Shown here piece by piece: positions 21,630-30,926 of a DNA stretch of 42,500 nt. The DNA lies in assembly GCA_963575745.1 (NCBI GenBank), contig CAUYUJ010012536.1, positions 272,761-315,260 of the forward strand, in the 5' to 3' direction. This DNA is from Prorocentrum cordatum (taxonomy: Eukaryota > Sar > Dinophyceae > Prorocentrales > Prorocentraceae). Positions within the stretch are counted from its first letter, which is position 1. The number at the start of each line of letters is the position of its first letter. The notes beneath the pieces were generated by a model, which was not told the DNA's origin, made no database searches, and saw nothing but the letters and a program-made list of their open reading frames with translations. A program made the translations under genes and the position numbers.

Positions 21630-22139
21630 ACCTGGAGATGCTCAGCCACCTGAGCAGCAGGCTCGTCAGGGAGGAAACGGCGCACGCGGAGCCCATCGCC
21701 CCCGAGAGGTCCACCTGCGCGGGCGCCAGGGGGGTGATCGACTTCGGCAGGGTCGCGTCGTGCGCAGTGCTCGAGGAGGTGAGCAACAAGTTCGCACATT
21801 TGCACGTGCGCTTGTGGGTCGACGGCGTCACCAGGAGGATCGAAGGGTCCAAGGCCCAGGTGATCAAGCAGCTGACGGGGGCAGGAGTGGACTTCCCAGC
21901 AGGCGCCAAGAAGGCGAAGCTGGTGCTGTCCACTGAGTCAGCCGCCAGAGATCGCGCTCAAGCTGAAGAGCCGCAACATCACGGTCACGCTGAAGGACCA
22001 GGCGCCCGACCTCGGGATTGACAGGGGCAGCGTAGCGAAGGGCAAGGGCAAGCGCGCGAAGAGGACGGCGCGCGCGGACAGACAGGTCGAGAAGGCTACG
22101 AGGATGCTCTGAGCTGGGCGAAGGGCTCGAGGCGGAGCA

Positions 22140-22650
22140 ATGGCAGTGGTGCATCGAGGATCGCTACCAGGGGCGGCATACGCGCGCAAGGTCTTCAGCA
22201 TGGCGCCCTCGGTGATCACCAAGTGGAGAAGGAGGCTTGCAGGCATGATCGCGCCTCGGCTGAGCGGGAGGTGCCTCGCCACTCTGATGCAGCTGGGGTT
22301 GGGGCGAGGCGACCCTGGGCACGGGGCGTATCTTCTCGCTACTGGACTCCTGGATGCACGTCATCAGCGAGGGCAAGAGGAGGCGCAAGGCTAAGCTTAG
22401 GTCGGGCATGCCCTCCTACAAGCGCATTTGGACGAACCTAGCAAGAGTCAAAACATGTACAGATTTAAAACAACAACAGGACGCCCCCCAGACTGTTGTT
22501 TGACTATGTTTGAACATTCCTCCTGTCGAGGGGCATGCCCGACTTTGGGCTACGCTTATCTGGGAGAGGATCGCCAAGGAGATGAAGGCCAAGAGGGAGA
22601 AAGATCGATGGCGGGGAGTGGACCTGGGCAGGGTACCTCACGGCCCAAGG
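22140..22650 (+). pseudogene. LINE region between RT and RNase H
   Basis: Reads SMAPSVITKWRRRLAG, then after a frame change FSLLDSWMHVISEGKRRR, then across the element at 22397 ATLIWERIAKEMKAKREKD. A tryptophan- and arginine-rich linker of this kind lies between RT and RNase H in LINEs of this type. Frame is lost again after 22620. Confidence 0.5.
22397..22547 (+). mobile_element. GTCGGGC-family TIR element, copy C3
   Basis: TTAG-GTCGGGCATGCCC at the left, GGGCATGCCCGAC-TTTG at the right. Flanks GGCTAAGC (22389-22396) and GGCTACGC (22548-22555), 7 of 8 identical. Removing it gives RRRKATLIWER. No splice consensus at the junction. Confidence 0.9.
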
Positions 22651-22846
22651 CACTGGGAGTCAGCGCGGCGAGGTCTTCCGGCGGCGACGACCCCAAGGAG
22701 TCGGACGACGCGGTGGGCACCAGCGAGCTGAGGGCGGCGCTCGCCGAGGCAGAGGAAGTGGGCCAAGGCAACGGAGCACTGGGCGGGGAAGGGCCTGGAG
22801 GAAGGCGCGGACCTCCACTTCGCGAGGGGCTTGATTAGAAGGCTTG

Positions 22847-22935
22847 ACTACCGTACCAAACCACCCCAAACCAACACGAAGACCAGAAGTTCGTCCGAAT
22901 TTCGGGTTTGGGGGGTTACGGGCGTCACATGTGTT
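22847..22935. mobile_element. Small inverted-repeat insert before RNase H
   Basis: CCGTACCAAACCACCCCAAACC near 22850 faces GGTTTGGGGGGTTACGGG near 22905 in inverse orientation. It is followed by TGTTTTTCAATGCAG, which resembles a 3' splice site, directly before the RNase H reading. It may be a fifth TIR family or a small intron. Confidence 0.4.
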
Positions 22936-23400
22936 TTTCAATGCAGGCAATGCATCGGGGGGCGAGAACACCGATGACCCGAGGATGAGAAGGATCACGT
23001 GGGGCTGGATCGTACTCAACTCGGAACTGAACAAGGGCAGGTTCATCATGGGCGGCCGAGGGGCTTGGCGGGTTGGCGGGCAGATCGTCAACCGAGGCGA
23101 GCTCACAACGATGGGCGAAGTGCTCGAGTACCTGCAGCCGCAAAAGAAGATCAAGTACATCGCGGATTTCAGCTACGTTACCCGAGGAAAAATACATTTT
23201 CGCATGGGGAAGATACCCAAGACGCACGAGGACCTCTGAAGGCGGTATCGCGAAACGGCCAAGCTTAAGGAAATTCCGGTCGCGAAGATCGAGAGCCACA
23301 TATCGGTGACGGGTGCAATCGAGGCGGGAGTCGACGTGGGCAACTACGTACGTAGGCAACCCCCTCGCAGACGAATTCGTGGAGGGCATCGTGGAGGAGG
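22936..23400 (+). pseudogene. LINE RNase H domain, frameshifted
   Basis: NASGGENTDDPRMRRITWGW corresponds to the first strand of RNase H; the first catalytic Asp would lie just upstream. NRGELTT carries the Glu, IADFSYVTRG the second Asp. After a frame change AKIESHISV supplies the His, and GN then PLADEFVEG the GN-x-x-AD motif; these last two are split by a small duplication (GGCAACTAC, GTAGGCAAC, about 23339-23361). The enzyme degraded the RNA strand during LINE copying. Confidence 0.65.
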
Positions 23401-23599
23401 GACAGGTCCCCAGCGCGATGTGCGGAAGATCGGGCTCGCGGAAGAGATTGCGACGCAGATCCGCAATGGGGAGCCACGCGACGCTCGTGGCGGCGATAGA
23501 GGCGGAGCAATCGCGGCAGCCCGCTGCCAAGGAGCGCGAAAAGGGAAGGCGATGCTCGAGAAGCGCAAGCAGCTCGTCGCGGACTTCCAAGTACTCCAG

Positions 23600-23772
23600 A
23601 TTTCGTAATAAAAGGGAGGGGGTCTGGACCCTCCAAGACAAGCCATTTCAGACCTCCCCCGTGGGAGAACCCTCCAAAACATCGTCCCCAGACCCCCCCA
23701 GGCCCTCCAAGATAGCCTTGAAGAGACCCCCCCCGAAATGAGACCCCCCTCCCTTTATTACGAAATCTGGAG
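23600..23772. mobile_element. AGATTTCGTAATAAA-family TIR element
   Basis: About 28-bp inverted ends: AGATTTCGTAATAAAAGGGA at the left; the same sequence, with one A fewer and two extra C at its start, on the other strand at the right. Flanking duplication AGTACTCC / AGTACGCC (7 of 8). The interior is CCCTCCAAGA-rich. Without it the downstream reading KYAKDPNAKYFKCEQC becomes continuous. Confidence 0.75.
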
Positions 23773-24370
23773 TACGCCAAGGACCCGAACGCGAAGTACT
23801 TCAAGTGCGAGCAGTGCAGAGCGAGGGTGCCGAAGCACAAGTCAAACGGCTGGTTGAAGAGGCCGTGCGCGGAGTTGGTTGCAAAGGAGGCGTCGGCTTG
23901 CGGCGCGAAGCTGAGCCAGGACGTCCAGGTGGGCTTGCGAAAGGCGCGCGAGACGCACATCGCAGAGTACGACGCGACCTTGCAAGTCCACTACTGCACG
24001 GCCTGCGGCTGAATCGCGATGGATGTGATGAAAGACCTCGCCAAGCCGTACAGCGGCATCCTCAAGCAGTCGGGGATCCAGAACTTGGCGCGGATCAGGA
24101 GGGGGTGGCAATCAAGAAGCCGTGCACAGCTTCTGCGACGGCGAGTGGAGCAACGAGGGTTAGGTCGGGCCTGTCCTCCTACAGGAGGATTGTGGGCGAA
24201 ACATTTACAATAGTACAAGCTGACTTCCAAAATGCTGAGAAATAGTCAAAAACCAAATCCCCAGACTCTTTTTTTTGACTATTTTTGAACATTCTTCCTG
24301 TAGAGGGACAGGCCCGGCTCAAAACGAGGGCTTCGAGGGCGACATCTTCGAGCTTCAGTACTATATATGA
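23773..24370 (+). pseudogene. C-terminal Cys-rich part of the LINE
   Basis: KYFKCEQCRARVPKHKSNGW with later CAEL, SACGAK and HYCTACG suggests a zinc ribbon, open to the TGA at 24010. A further piece, reading NQEAVHSFCDGEWSNEG then FEGDIFELQYYI across the element at 24160, ends at the TGA near 24370. That is probably the old 3' end of the coding region. Confidence 0.5.
24160..24322 (+). mobile_element. GTCGGGC-family TIR element, copy C4
   Basis: TTAG-GTCGGGCCTGTCC at the left, GGACAGGCCCGGC-TCAA at the right. Perfect 8-bp duplication AACGAGGG (24152-24159 and 24323-24330). Interior GACTATTTTTGAACATTCTTC. Removing it joins WSNEG to FEGDIFE in frame. Confidence 0.92.
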
Positions 24371-24685
24371 GAACCTGAGGCCGCAGTCTGCGGAGTCGCG
24401 AACTGGACGCCAGCCTGGCGGAGGCGGATCCGCTGGACCACTGCTACGAACAAATCATCACAATATCCACCATCATATAGTCAACATCAGTCCAAAATTT
24501 GACCGTCACCATGGTTTGAATGTGGGCGCTGCATGTGAGCCGGGACCCATAAGAGCCCGTTTCTTGATTGATTCGGGGAGAAAGCGGGCGTTGTAGGGGG
24601 GGGCGGAGGGGGGGCATAACGTAACTACGTCCCCCTCCCCAGAAGTGTGGTTCCGGCAGCACCGCAGCGTCCGCGCGCACGACGA
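24371..24685. other. No gene seen
   Basis: Mixed sequence following the LINE remnant, with short runs of G near 24597-24613. Nothing recognisable. Confidence 0.4.
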
Positions 24686-25070
24686 CGACGAGCGATGAGC
24701 GACGAGCAACCAGCGACCACGACGACGACGACGACAAAGACGACGACGACGATGACGACGACGACGACGGCGACGACGACGGACGACGACAACGACGGCG
24801 ACGGCAACGACGACGAGCGACGCCTCTGGAGTTCTCTGGACGTCTCCGGAGGTCTTTGGAGGTCTCCCGAAGCCTCCCGAAGCCTCCCGAGGCCTCTGGA
24901 AGCCTGCAGAGGCCCTCTGGAGGACCTCCGAAGGCCTCCAGAAGCCTCTGGAGGCCCTCGCAAGCCTTCGACGGCGCTCAACGAGGACGGAAGACGGCGA
25001 GCGACGAGCGACGACTAGCGACGAGAACGGCGACAACGATGAGGACGACGACGACGACGACAACGACGGC

Positions 25071-25102
<32 letters not shown>

Positions 25103-25180
25103 CAACGATGAGCGACAAGGACGAGCGACGACGACGAGCGACGGCAACGGCGACGAGCGACGAGCGACGATTGCACGATA
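24686..25180. repeat. ACG microsatellites around a CTCCGGAGG-type degenerate repeat
   Basis: (ACG)n tracts at 24686-24820 and 25000-25180 enclose a block (24825-24975) of roughly 10-bp units such as AAGCCTCCCG. The Arg- or Asp-rich readings are artefacts. Confidence 0.85.
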
Positions 25181-25481
25181 TGAGTTGTGGCGAGCACATG
25201 TCTGCGAAGGCGTCGGTGCCTCCACGTGGCGTACAAGACGCATGCTCTTTCCCTCCCTCCTCCTCCTCCCTCGTCGTCGTCGTCCTTCTCCTCTTCTCGC
25301 TCCAGGAGGAGGAGGAGGAGGAGGCGGAGGAGGAGGAGAAGCTGGAGGGCGCCACGTGCAGCCAGCACTGATCCTGCCCAGGCCCACCCTGTGCACAGGT
25401 CCGGGGCGCGCACGCCCCTCGCAGCTCTCGGCGCACCACATCCTGGGGCCAGGGTGGGCCTCGCCAGCAGGAGTGCTGGTG
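25181..25481. other. No gene seen; GGA tract
   Basis: Contains a short (GGA)n tract at 25303-25345. Ends in TGCTGGTG (25474-25481), the flank of the next TIR element. Confidence 0.4.
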
Positions 25482-25612
25482 TTAAGTCGGGCGTGTCCCC
25501 CATACAGGGGGGCTTTGGACGAAGAAAAGAAAATATCAAAAATGCTTCAGAGGATGCCCAAAAATACCCCAAAAAGTAGCCCCCCAGACTATTTTGGATT
25601 ATTTTGGGAAGA
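25482..25612 (+). mobile_element. GTCGGGC-family TIR element lacking its right end
   Basis: Left end TTAA-GTCGGGCGTGTCC and interior GCTTTGGACGAAG ... CAGACTATTTTGGATTATTTTGG match the family. The expected CCTGTAGAGGGACAGGCCCGAC end is missing. Instead a CACGCG run and a GAAGTAGGAAGGCG pair (25703, 25784) follow. Its left flank TGCTGGTG recurs at 25855, next to another family member. Confidence 0.7.
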
Positions 25613-25862
25613 AGTGCACGCGCACGCGCACGCGCTAGGCGCACGCTGCCCAAGAATAGTCAAAAAAGAGTGCACGTCGGTCGGAAGAAGTAGGTAGAAA
25701 CATGAAGTAGGAAGGCGGATGTAGTAGATTGGGTCCAGGTCCTCCCAGAAAATAGCAAGACACAGCAAAGCATGCCGATTCTTGAAGTAGGAAGGCGCTT
25801 GAAGTAGACTGGGATGTGGGAATCCAGAACTACCTACTTTCGACGACCGGCGCGTGCTGGTG

Positions 25863-25943
25863 TCAGGTGGGGGCATGTCCGCCTACAGGCGTGTGCAGGG
25901 AGAAGCGATGGGAACACACACACACACAAAGCACACACGATAG

Positions 25944-25990
<47 letters not shown>

Positions 25991-26007
25991 GATATATATA
26001 TATATAT

Positions 26008-26074
<67 letters not shown>

Positions 26075-26179
26075 TATGTATATATAAAGATAGAGAGATA
26101 GAGAGAGAGATCGTCCCCCAGGCGATGTGCTGGCCTCTGTCGTTGATGCCCCCCCCGTAGAAGGACATGCCCGACTCGA
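25863..26179 (+). mobile_element. GTCGGGC-family TIR element swollen by a GATA microsatellite
   Basis: Left TCAG-GTGGGGGCATGTCC, right GGACATGCCCGAC-TCGA. Flanks TGCTGGTG (25855-25862) and GGCTGGCG (26180-26187), 6 of 8. The interior is almost entirely (GATA)n/(TA)n/(GA)n at 25937-26110, making the element about twice the usual length. Confidence 0.75.
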
Positions 26180-26369
26180 GGCTGGCGCACACGGTCGGGC
26201 ACTGCTGCTCGGCGTGCCGCGGCGGCGGCCCCGGCGACACGAGCGGTGCCCTGCAGGCGGACGGCGTGCCGCACCGCGGCGCGCGGGGCGACGCGGGGCT
26301 CGGGGAGGCCCGGGGGCGCCGACGCCCCTGGGGAGCGGGGGCGTGGGACACCGTCGGGGCGTGGACCAG
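26180..26369. other. GC-rich segment, no recognised gene
   Basis: Open on the plus strand with a Cys- and Gly-rich reading (GHCCSACRGGGPGD) but too short to assign. Confidence 0.35.
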
Positions 26370-26535
26370 GGAGGAGGAGGAGGAGGAGGAGGAGGAGGAG
26401 GAGGAGGAGGAGGAGGAGGAGGAGGGGGAGAAGGAGGAGGAGCAGAAGGAGGAGGAGGAGGAGGAGGAGGAGGAGGATAAGGAGGAGGAGAAGGAGGAGA
26501 AGAGATGAGAAGGGAGGAGAAGGAGGAGGATAAGG
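26370..26535. repeat. (GAG)n microsatellite
   Basis: GAG/GGA run with AAG interruptions; poly-Glu on plus. Confidence 0.95.
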
Positions 26536-26924
26536 ATGACAGAGGGGAGCCCCGAATCAGGAGCGGGGCCCCCTTTCTCCCAGGAGCTGTTGAGCTTCGA
26601 CTTCCCCCTGGGAAGCCTCAGGGAAGCCCGAAGGGAGGCTCTTGAGCAATCGAGGAGCGCCGAGCCCCTCCCCGACGAAGAGGGCTCCTTCTGCAGCACC
26701 CCGACCGTGTGGCGTCTCGCGCCGAGACGCGGTGAGCCAGAATGGGCGGAGCGACACGCACGCTACCCCAAAGGTCCCGACCGTTGTTTTTTGGTTTTTC
26801 TTCAGCTGGCGCCCTCCGATCGAGGAATGAATGTTGCCGCCCCCGGAGCCTGACTGGGGAGCCGCCGCGAGCGCCGGGACTGTTGACACTGGGGCTCCAC
26901 TCCGAGTGGCGCCGGCGACCTTTA
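26536..26924. other. Unassigned, one modest open frame
   Basis: A 105-codon plus-strand frame (26536-26853) starts at an ATG in the end of the GAG repeat. Composition is plausible, but there is no domain and no support beyond openness, so I do not call a gene. Confidence 0.3.
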
Positions 26925-26956
26925 CGACGACGACGACAACGACGACGACGACGATT

Positions 26957-26991
<35 letters not shown>

Positions 26992-27205
26992 AACAATCGA
27001 ATCGATAAGTCGGATCGGCGATCGAAAAGAATCGGATCGGCGGAAATCGGCAGAGGAGTCGGGAAACGTCGAGCCGGTGGAAAAATCGGCAGGCCAGCAG
27101 GCCTCCAGTGAAAAATCGAATCCCGAATCGAAGTCCGAAGTCGAATCGACTCGGAATCGGAACCCATCGAAATCAACTCGAATCGAGTCGGAGGGATCGA
27201 AATGA
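26925..27205. repeat. ACG microsatellite followed by TCGGAATCG-type repeats
   Basis: (ACG)n at 26925-26995, then about 200 bp of loosely repeated ATCGG, TCGAATCG and TCGGAATCG words to 27203. Confidence 0.8.
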
Positions 27206-28055
27206 GTCCTGTCATAAGGGGGGGGAAAGGGGCGAGCTGGCTGCACACCGACGCCCCGATCATGACTGGCCCAGGCTCTGTGAAGAGACGCCTCCACGGC
27301 GACGCTGAAAGGGCCTCCTCCTCGTCCTTCTCCTCCTCCTCCTCCTCCTCCTCCTCCTCCTCCTCCTCCTCCTCCTCCTCCCTCTCCCCCCTCCCTGTGC
27401 TCCTTCTCCCCCCTCCCCGTCTTCCTGCTCCCCCCCCCTCTCCCGCTCCCCCTCATCCCTCGCCCGGTCCTCGACCTCGCCTCCCGCTGCCAAACGTCGC
27501 TCCAGCGAGCCGCTCCTCGGAGGGCCCTCGCCCGCGCGCTCCGCAGGTGGGCCCACGAGGGGAGCTCGGCGGCGGGCGGCTGGCAGTGGGCTGCAGCAGC
27601 CCAAAGGGCGGCGAGGTGGCGCTCCCACGCCCGCCAGGCCGCGGCCCACGGGGCGCGCGCGGCTCGGCGGCTCGAACCGCCCGCAGGCCGCCGCCCAGGC
27701 GGCGCGCGTGCCTCTCAATGGCTCCGCGGGCGCCCCCGGCGACGGGGCCGGATGCCACCTCGCGGCCCCGCGCCGTCGCTGGGGCGTCCCTGCCGCGTGC
27801 GTCCCGCCGGCCTCGGTGCGCGCGCGCGTGTTCGCAGTGGGGGCCGAAGTGCTCCTCGGCGATGCTTGCCGAGGGTCAGAGGGTCAGAGGCAGCGTGCGC
27901 TGGAGCGCGCCCTGCGCGGGCTGCTGCGCGCGCGGGCGTCCCACGTTAACTGAGGAGTCTCGCACGCCCCCTTCTTGAAGGTTCTCACACCCAGGCTTCT
28001 CGATGATTCTCGCACGCACCAGATAAGAAATAGCAGACAAGAAAAACAAGTACAG
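27206..28055. other. TCC tract and GC-rich unassigned sequence
   Basis: (TCC)n at 27316-27385, then very GC-rich sequence open in several frames with Ala/Arg/Pro-rich readings. No gene recognised. Confidence 0.45.
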
Positions 28056-28266
28056 TGCGGGCGCGACCGCAAGAAACCCTCGCAAGAAATCCAACCCTGA
28101 AAACCCGCGCGCGAGGTGCAACTGAGGGGAAACCCGGAGCACCCCGAACGCAGCAGCTCCCTCCACGGCCGCGGGAAGCCGCCGCATCACCGCGCGGAGC
28201 GAAGAAACCCAGGGCATACCCGGACGAAAAGCAGATGGTTTCTTGATGCGCGCCCCCACTGTAGTG
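28056..28266. mobile_element. CAGTG-family TIR element, copy 2
   Basis: CAGTGCGGGCGCGACCG at the left and, on the minus strand at the right, CAGTGGGGGCGCGCATC; both run into AAGAAACC. About 80% like 17057-17265. It may be flanked by TA/TA. A minus-strand reading (GARIKKPSAF ... GLDFLRGFL) is conserved between the copies but probably only reflects DNA similarity. Confidence 0.7.
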
Positions 28267-28960
28267 ATCCTTGCCGAGGAAAGAAGACTGCCAAGCGGCC
28301 CTGGCCTGCGGAATTCGGCGGGCGGCCGGTGGAGGAGGCGAGCGAGGAGGAGGAGGAGGAGGAGGATGAGGAGGAGGAGGAGCGAGGAGCGAGGAGCGAG
28401 GAGGAGGAGGAGGAGGAGGACGAGGAGGAGGAGGAGGAGGAGGAGGAGGAGGAGGGAGGAGGAGGAGCGAGGAGGAGCGAGGAGGAGCGAGGAGGAGGAG
28501 GAGGAAGGAGGAGGAGGAGGAGGAGCCACCGCGGGGCAGGCCGTCGTGGCATGCGGGGCTCGCGGGCCGGAATAGCTCGGAGGCGGAGGCGGTGCGGCGC
28601 GAGCCGGGCGCCGCGCGCGCCTCCGCCCAGGGGTCCGGGGGGTCCCCCCTCTCTGTCCCCCCTCCTCCTCCCCCCTCCTCCCCCTCCTCCCCCTCCCTCC
28701 TCCTCCTCCTCCCTCCTCCTCCTCCTCCTCCTCCTCCTCCTCCTCCTCCTCCTCCTCCTCCTCCTCCTCCTCCTCCTCCTCCGCCTCCTCCTCCTCCGCC
28801 TCCTCCTCCTCCTCCTCGACGCTGCCAGCACGAGGCGGCGGACGAGGAGGGATCCCACCAGCCCTTCGGGGGAAGGTGGTCCAGCGAGATCTTGCTCCCC
28901 CCCTTTCCAAGAGGCCCACTTCCCTTCGGGGAGGGGTGCCCTGCCACTCCCATCCCTGAG
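28267..28960. repeat. (GAG)n and (TCC)n blocks in inverted order
   Basis: GAG-rich at 28327-28530, TCC-rich at 28660-28820, separated by about 130 bp of GC-rich sequence. The two blocks are complementary and could form a very long hairpin. Confidence 0.85.
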
Positions 28961-29585
28961 GTGTTTTTTGTGTGCCTGTGTGCCGGGGGGGGGGGGGGAG
29001 CGGACTGTCATGCTGCCCAAGGTGGCTCCAAGAGGGCCCCCGATGCTGTGAGGTGACCTCCAAGGCGGCTCAAGCTAGCAGAAGATGGTTCGAGGCAATT
29101 CCCGACATGGCCTCAAGAGGCCCGACGAGGGCCACAAGATGGTTCCAAGTGCTCCTGGAGTCCCTCAGGACCTCACAAAAGGCAGGAATTATTCAAACAC
29201 TGGAAAAAAAAAAGCAAACGACGTTGTGGTTTCTCGCCTTGTCGCTTCCGATGCGCTTTTGAAGCCTCAAGATGGATCCAAACTGGCCCAAGAGAACCAC
29301 AAGTGGAGCCCTCGAGGCCGCCCAAACGGCCCCCAAAGCGCCCAAGATCGGCCCAAGATCGGCCCAAGAGAACCCCATTTGGTGAGCTTGATGATCCCAG
29401 GGGGGGGGTAAATCGGTGCTGCCCCCCTTTTGATCGATGGCCTCCAAGATGGCACCAAGAGGCCTTCCAAGGACCCCAAGGGACCCCCAAGAGGGCTCCA
29501 AGAGGGCCAAAACACCCCAAAGAGCTCCAAAAGGACCCCGCGATCCCCCCAAAGAGTCCAAAAAGGGCTACGGAAATATGCGATG
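28961..29585. repeat. CCAAGAGGG-type degenerate repeats
   Basis: Runs of GGCTCCAAGAGGGCC-like words spaced roughly 10-30 bp, similar on the other strand to 6170-6830. No gene. Confidence 0.6.
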
Positions 29586-30003
29586 TTGCGGGCTCTGTCC
29601 GCATGCTTGTTGTCCTCATCCGTCTCCTCCTCGTCCTCGCCCTCGTCCTTACCTTCATCGTCTTCCGTTTCCGTTGCCTCCTCTTCCTCGTCGTCGTGGC
29701 CATCGTTGTCGAATTCTTTCTCCTCCTCCTCTTCCTCCTCCTCCTCCTCCTCCTCCTTTTCCTTATGTACCTTCTTTTCCTCCTCCTCCTCCTCCTCCTC
29801 CTCCTCCTCCTCCTCCTCTTCCTCCCCTCGACCCCACGCGGGCCCCAAGGCTGGCCCGACGACGGCCTCCACGGGCATACCCGTGCTCCCATGGATCTCG
29901 TTGTTCACCCTGTTCGCCCGCGCTGTCTCCATGTGTCTCTCCGCCCCCTTTTTCCCCCGTCGGCTCTCATGAGCAAGGGTTCCGAATGGGCTGGCGGGGA
30001 TAC
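29586..30003. repeat. TCC/TCG microsatellite and flank
   Basis: TCC-rich from about 29620 to 29830. The sequence then ends with GGCTGGCGGGGATAC (29989-30003), the left copy of a 15-bp direct repeat. Confidence 0.8.
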
Positions 30004-30469
30004 TTTTTTGTTGGTCGCGTCCGCAAGCGAAGGCGCAAGCGGAGTCAGAAGCGCTACGGGTCACGAGAGCGGCCGAATTAGCAGCTGGACGCGCCGCAGG
30101 CCGGCCGGCCCACTCAAACAGCAGCGGCTGACTGCGCGGGAGAAGCTGCAAGCAAAGGGCGTCCAGGGTGCTCGAGCACTTGCAACACGGCAAAACGCTG
30201 GTGAATCCAAGAGGTGCCGAGTGGCAAACCCGAAGGAGCATGAGGACGATAGTTGTGGGCGGCGCGTCCAACATGCCGCCGGAGTGTCCAGACGTGGTGA
30301 GCGATGGGCCGTCGCCAGTGGGGCGCCAAGCCCAAGCCGCGCCAACGGCGTGTGCGAGCCAGCTGCGCTGCTCCGCCGAGGAACGTCGAATACCAAGCCG
30401 GGGGTGGGACGGGCCCGGAGTGCGGCCGAGGCTGCGAAGGCTGAACTACTCGAAGCGGGCTGACCTCCC
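30004..30469 (-). mobile_element. Probable retroposed insert with 15-bp target duplication
   Basis: Flanked by perfect 15-bp direct repeats GGCTGGCGGGGATAC (29989-30003 and 30470-30484). Read on the minus strand the 466-bp insert ends in AACAAAAAA directly against its flank, as expected for RNA copied by a LINE machinery (SINE or processed retrocopy). Its body has no clear Pol III A or B box and no full spliced leader, so the parent RNA is unknown. Open frames run through it on both strands without a recognisable domain. Confidence 0.55.
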
Positions 30470-30589
30470 GGCTGGCGGGGATACGCGAAGCGTAAAATAT
30501 GAGGAACTGGTTGGCTGGTGGATGTGTTCACGGTGCAAGCTTTACTCCGACGGCAGGACCCCGCATGATAATATCATGCGATTGCTCTT

Positions 30590-30926
30590 CGTCTGTTCCT
30601 CCTCGCTCTGGTTGCGCCCTGTGTTGCGCCTCCTCCTCATCATCCTTGTCTTCCTCGTCCTGCGTCTCCTTCTCATGCCCGTCCTCCTTGTCCAATTTCT
30701 CCTCTTCCTCTCCGTCCGTGTCCTCCCCCTCCTCCTCCACCTCCTCCTCCTCCTTCCCCCACTAATTATCGTCTCCATCCCGCCTGCTCCCCTTATGCAC
30801 CGTTCCTTCCCCTTGGCAGGGGGGCGCATGCCGATATTCCTCGGCGCCCTCGCCGCCGCGCCAGGCAAGGGCGCGTTCTCCGATGGCAGACTCGCAAAGC
30901 CGTCCCTGCTGGTCTCTGACGTTCCG
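30590..30926. repeat. TCC/TCG tract and flank
   Basis: Imperfect TCCTC repeats to 30770, then unassigned sequence up to the decamer array. Confidence 0.8.

Larger units (their letters stand above)
20290..22113 (+). pseudogene. LINE reverse transcriptase region, interrupted
   Basis: Read in order: LTPSAREQLRQLIENV and GAWPWRLLISLV (20400-20490); then RALGLLPEVVKRWSKVR (20777-20828), matching the RPIGLLP-type motif; ATVFWDLAEFCEASAP across the element at 21195 (the motif A position, D and F kept); then a segment ending LWVDGVTRR near 21820, where the catalytic Y/F-x-D-D is expected. It reads W-V-D-G, so the second aspartate is lost. A frameshift lies near 21950, after which QPEIALKLKSRNITV continues to the TGA at 22111. 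This RT should be inactive. Confidence 0.65.
17266..24370 (+). pseudogene. Decayed LINE-like retrotransposon with several TIR insertions
   Basis: Recognisable pieces lie in normal LINE order on one strand. A zinc-finger and coiled-coil ORF1-like part is at 17270-18105; RT at 20290-22113; RNase H at 22940-23400; a C-terminal Cys-rich part at 23765-24011. Between them are frameshifts, stops and at least five inserted TIR elements. No endonuclease motif could be read in 18480-20290, although that is where it would be expected. The reading improves each time an inserted element and one copy of its target duplication are ignored. Because of the frameshifts I call it a pseudogene. The match to dinoflagellate LINE proteins is from memory of the family's features, not from a search. 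Confidence 0.7.
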
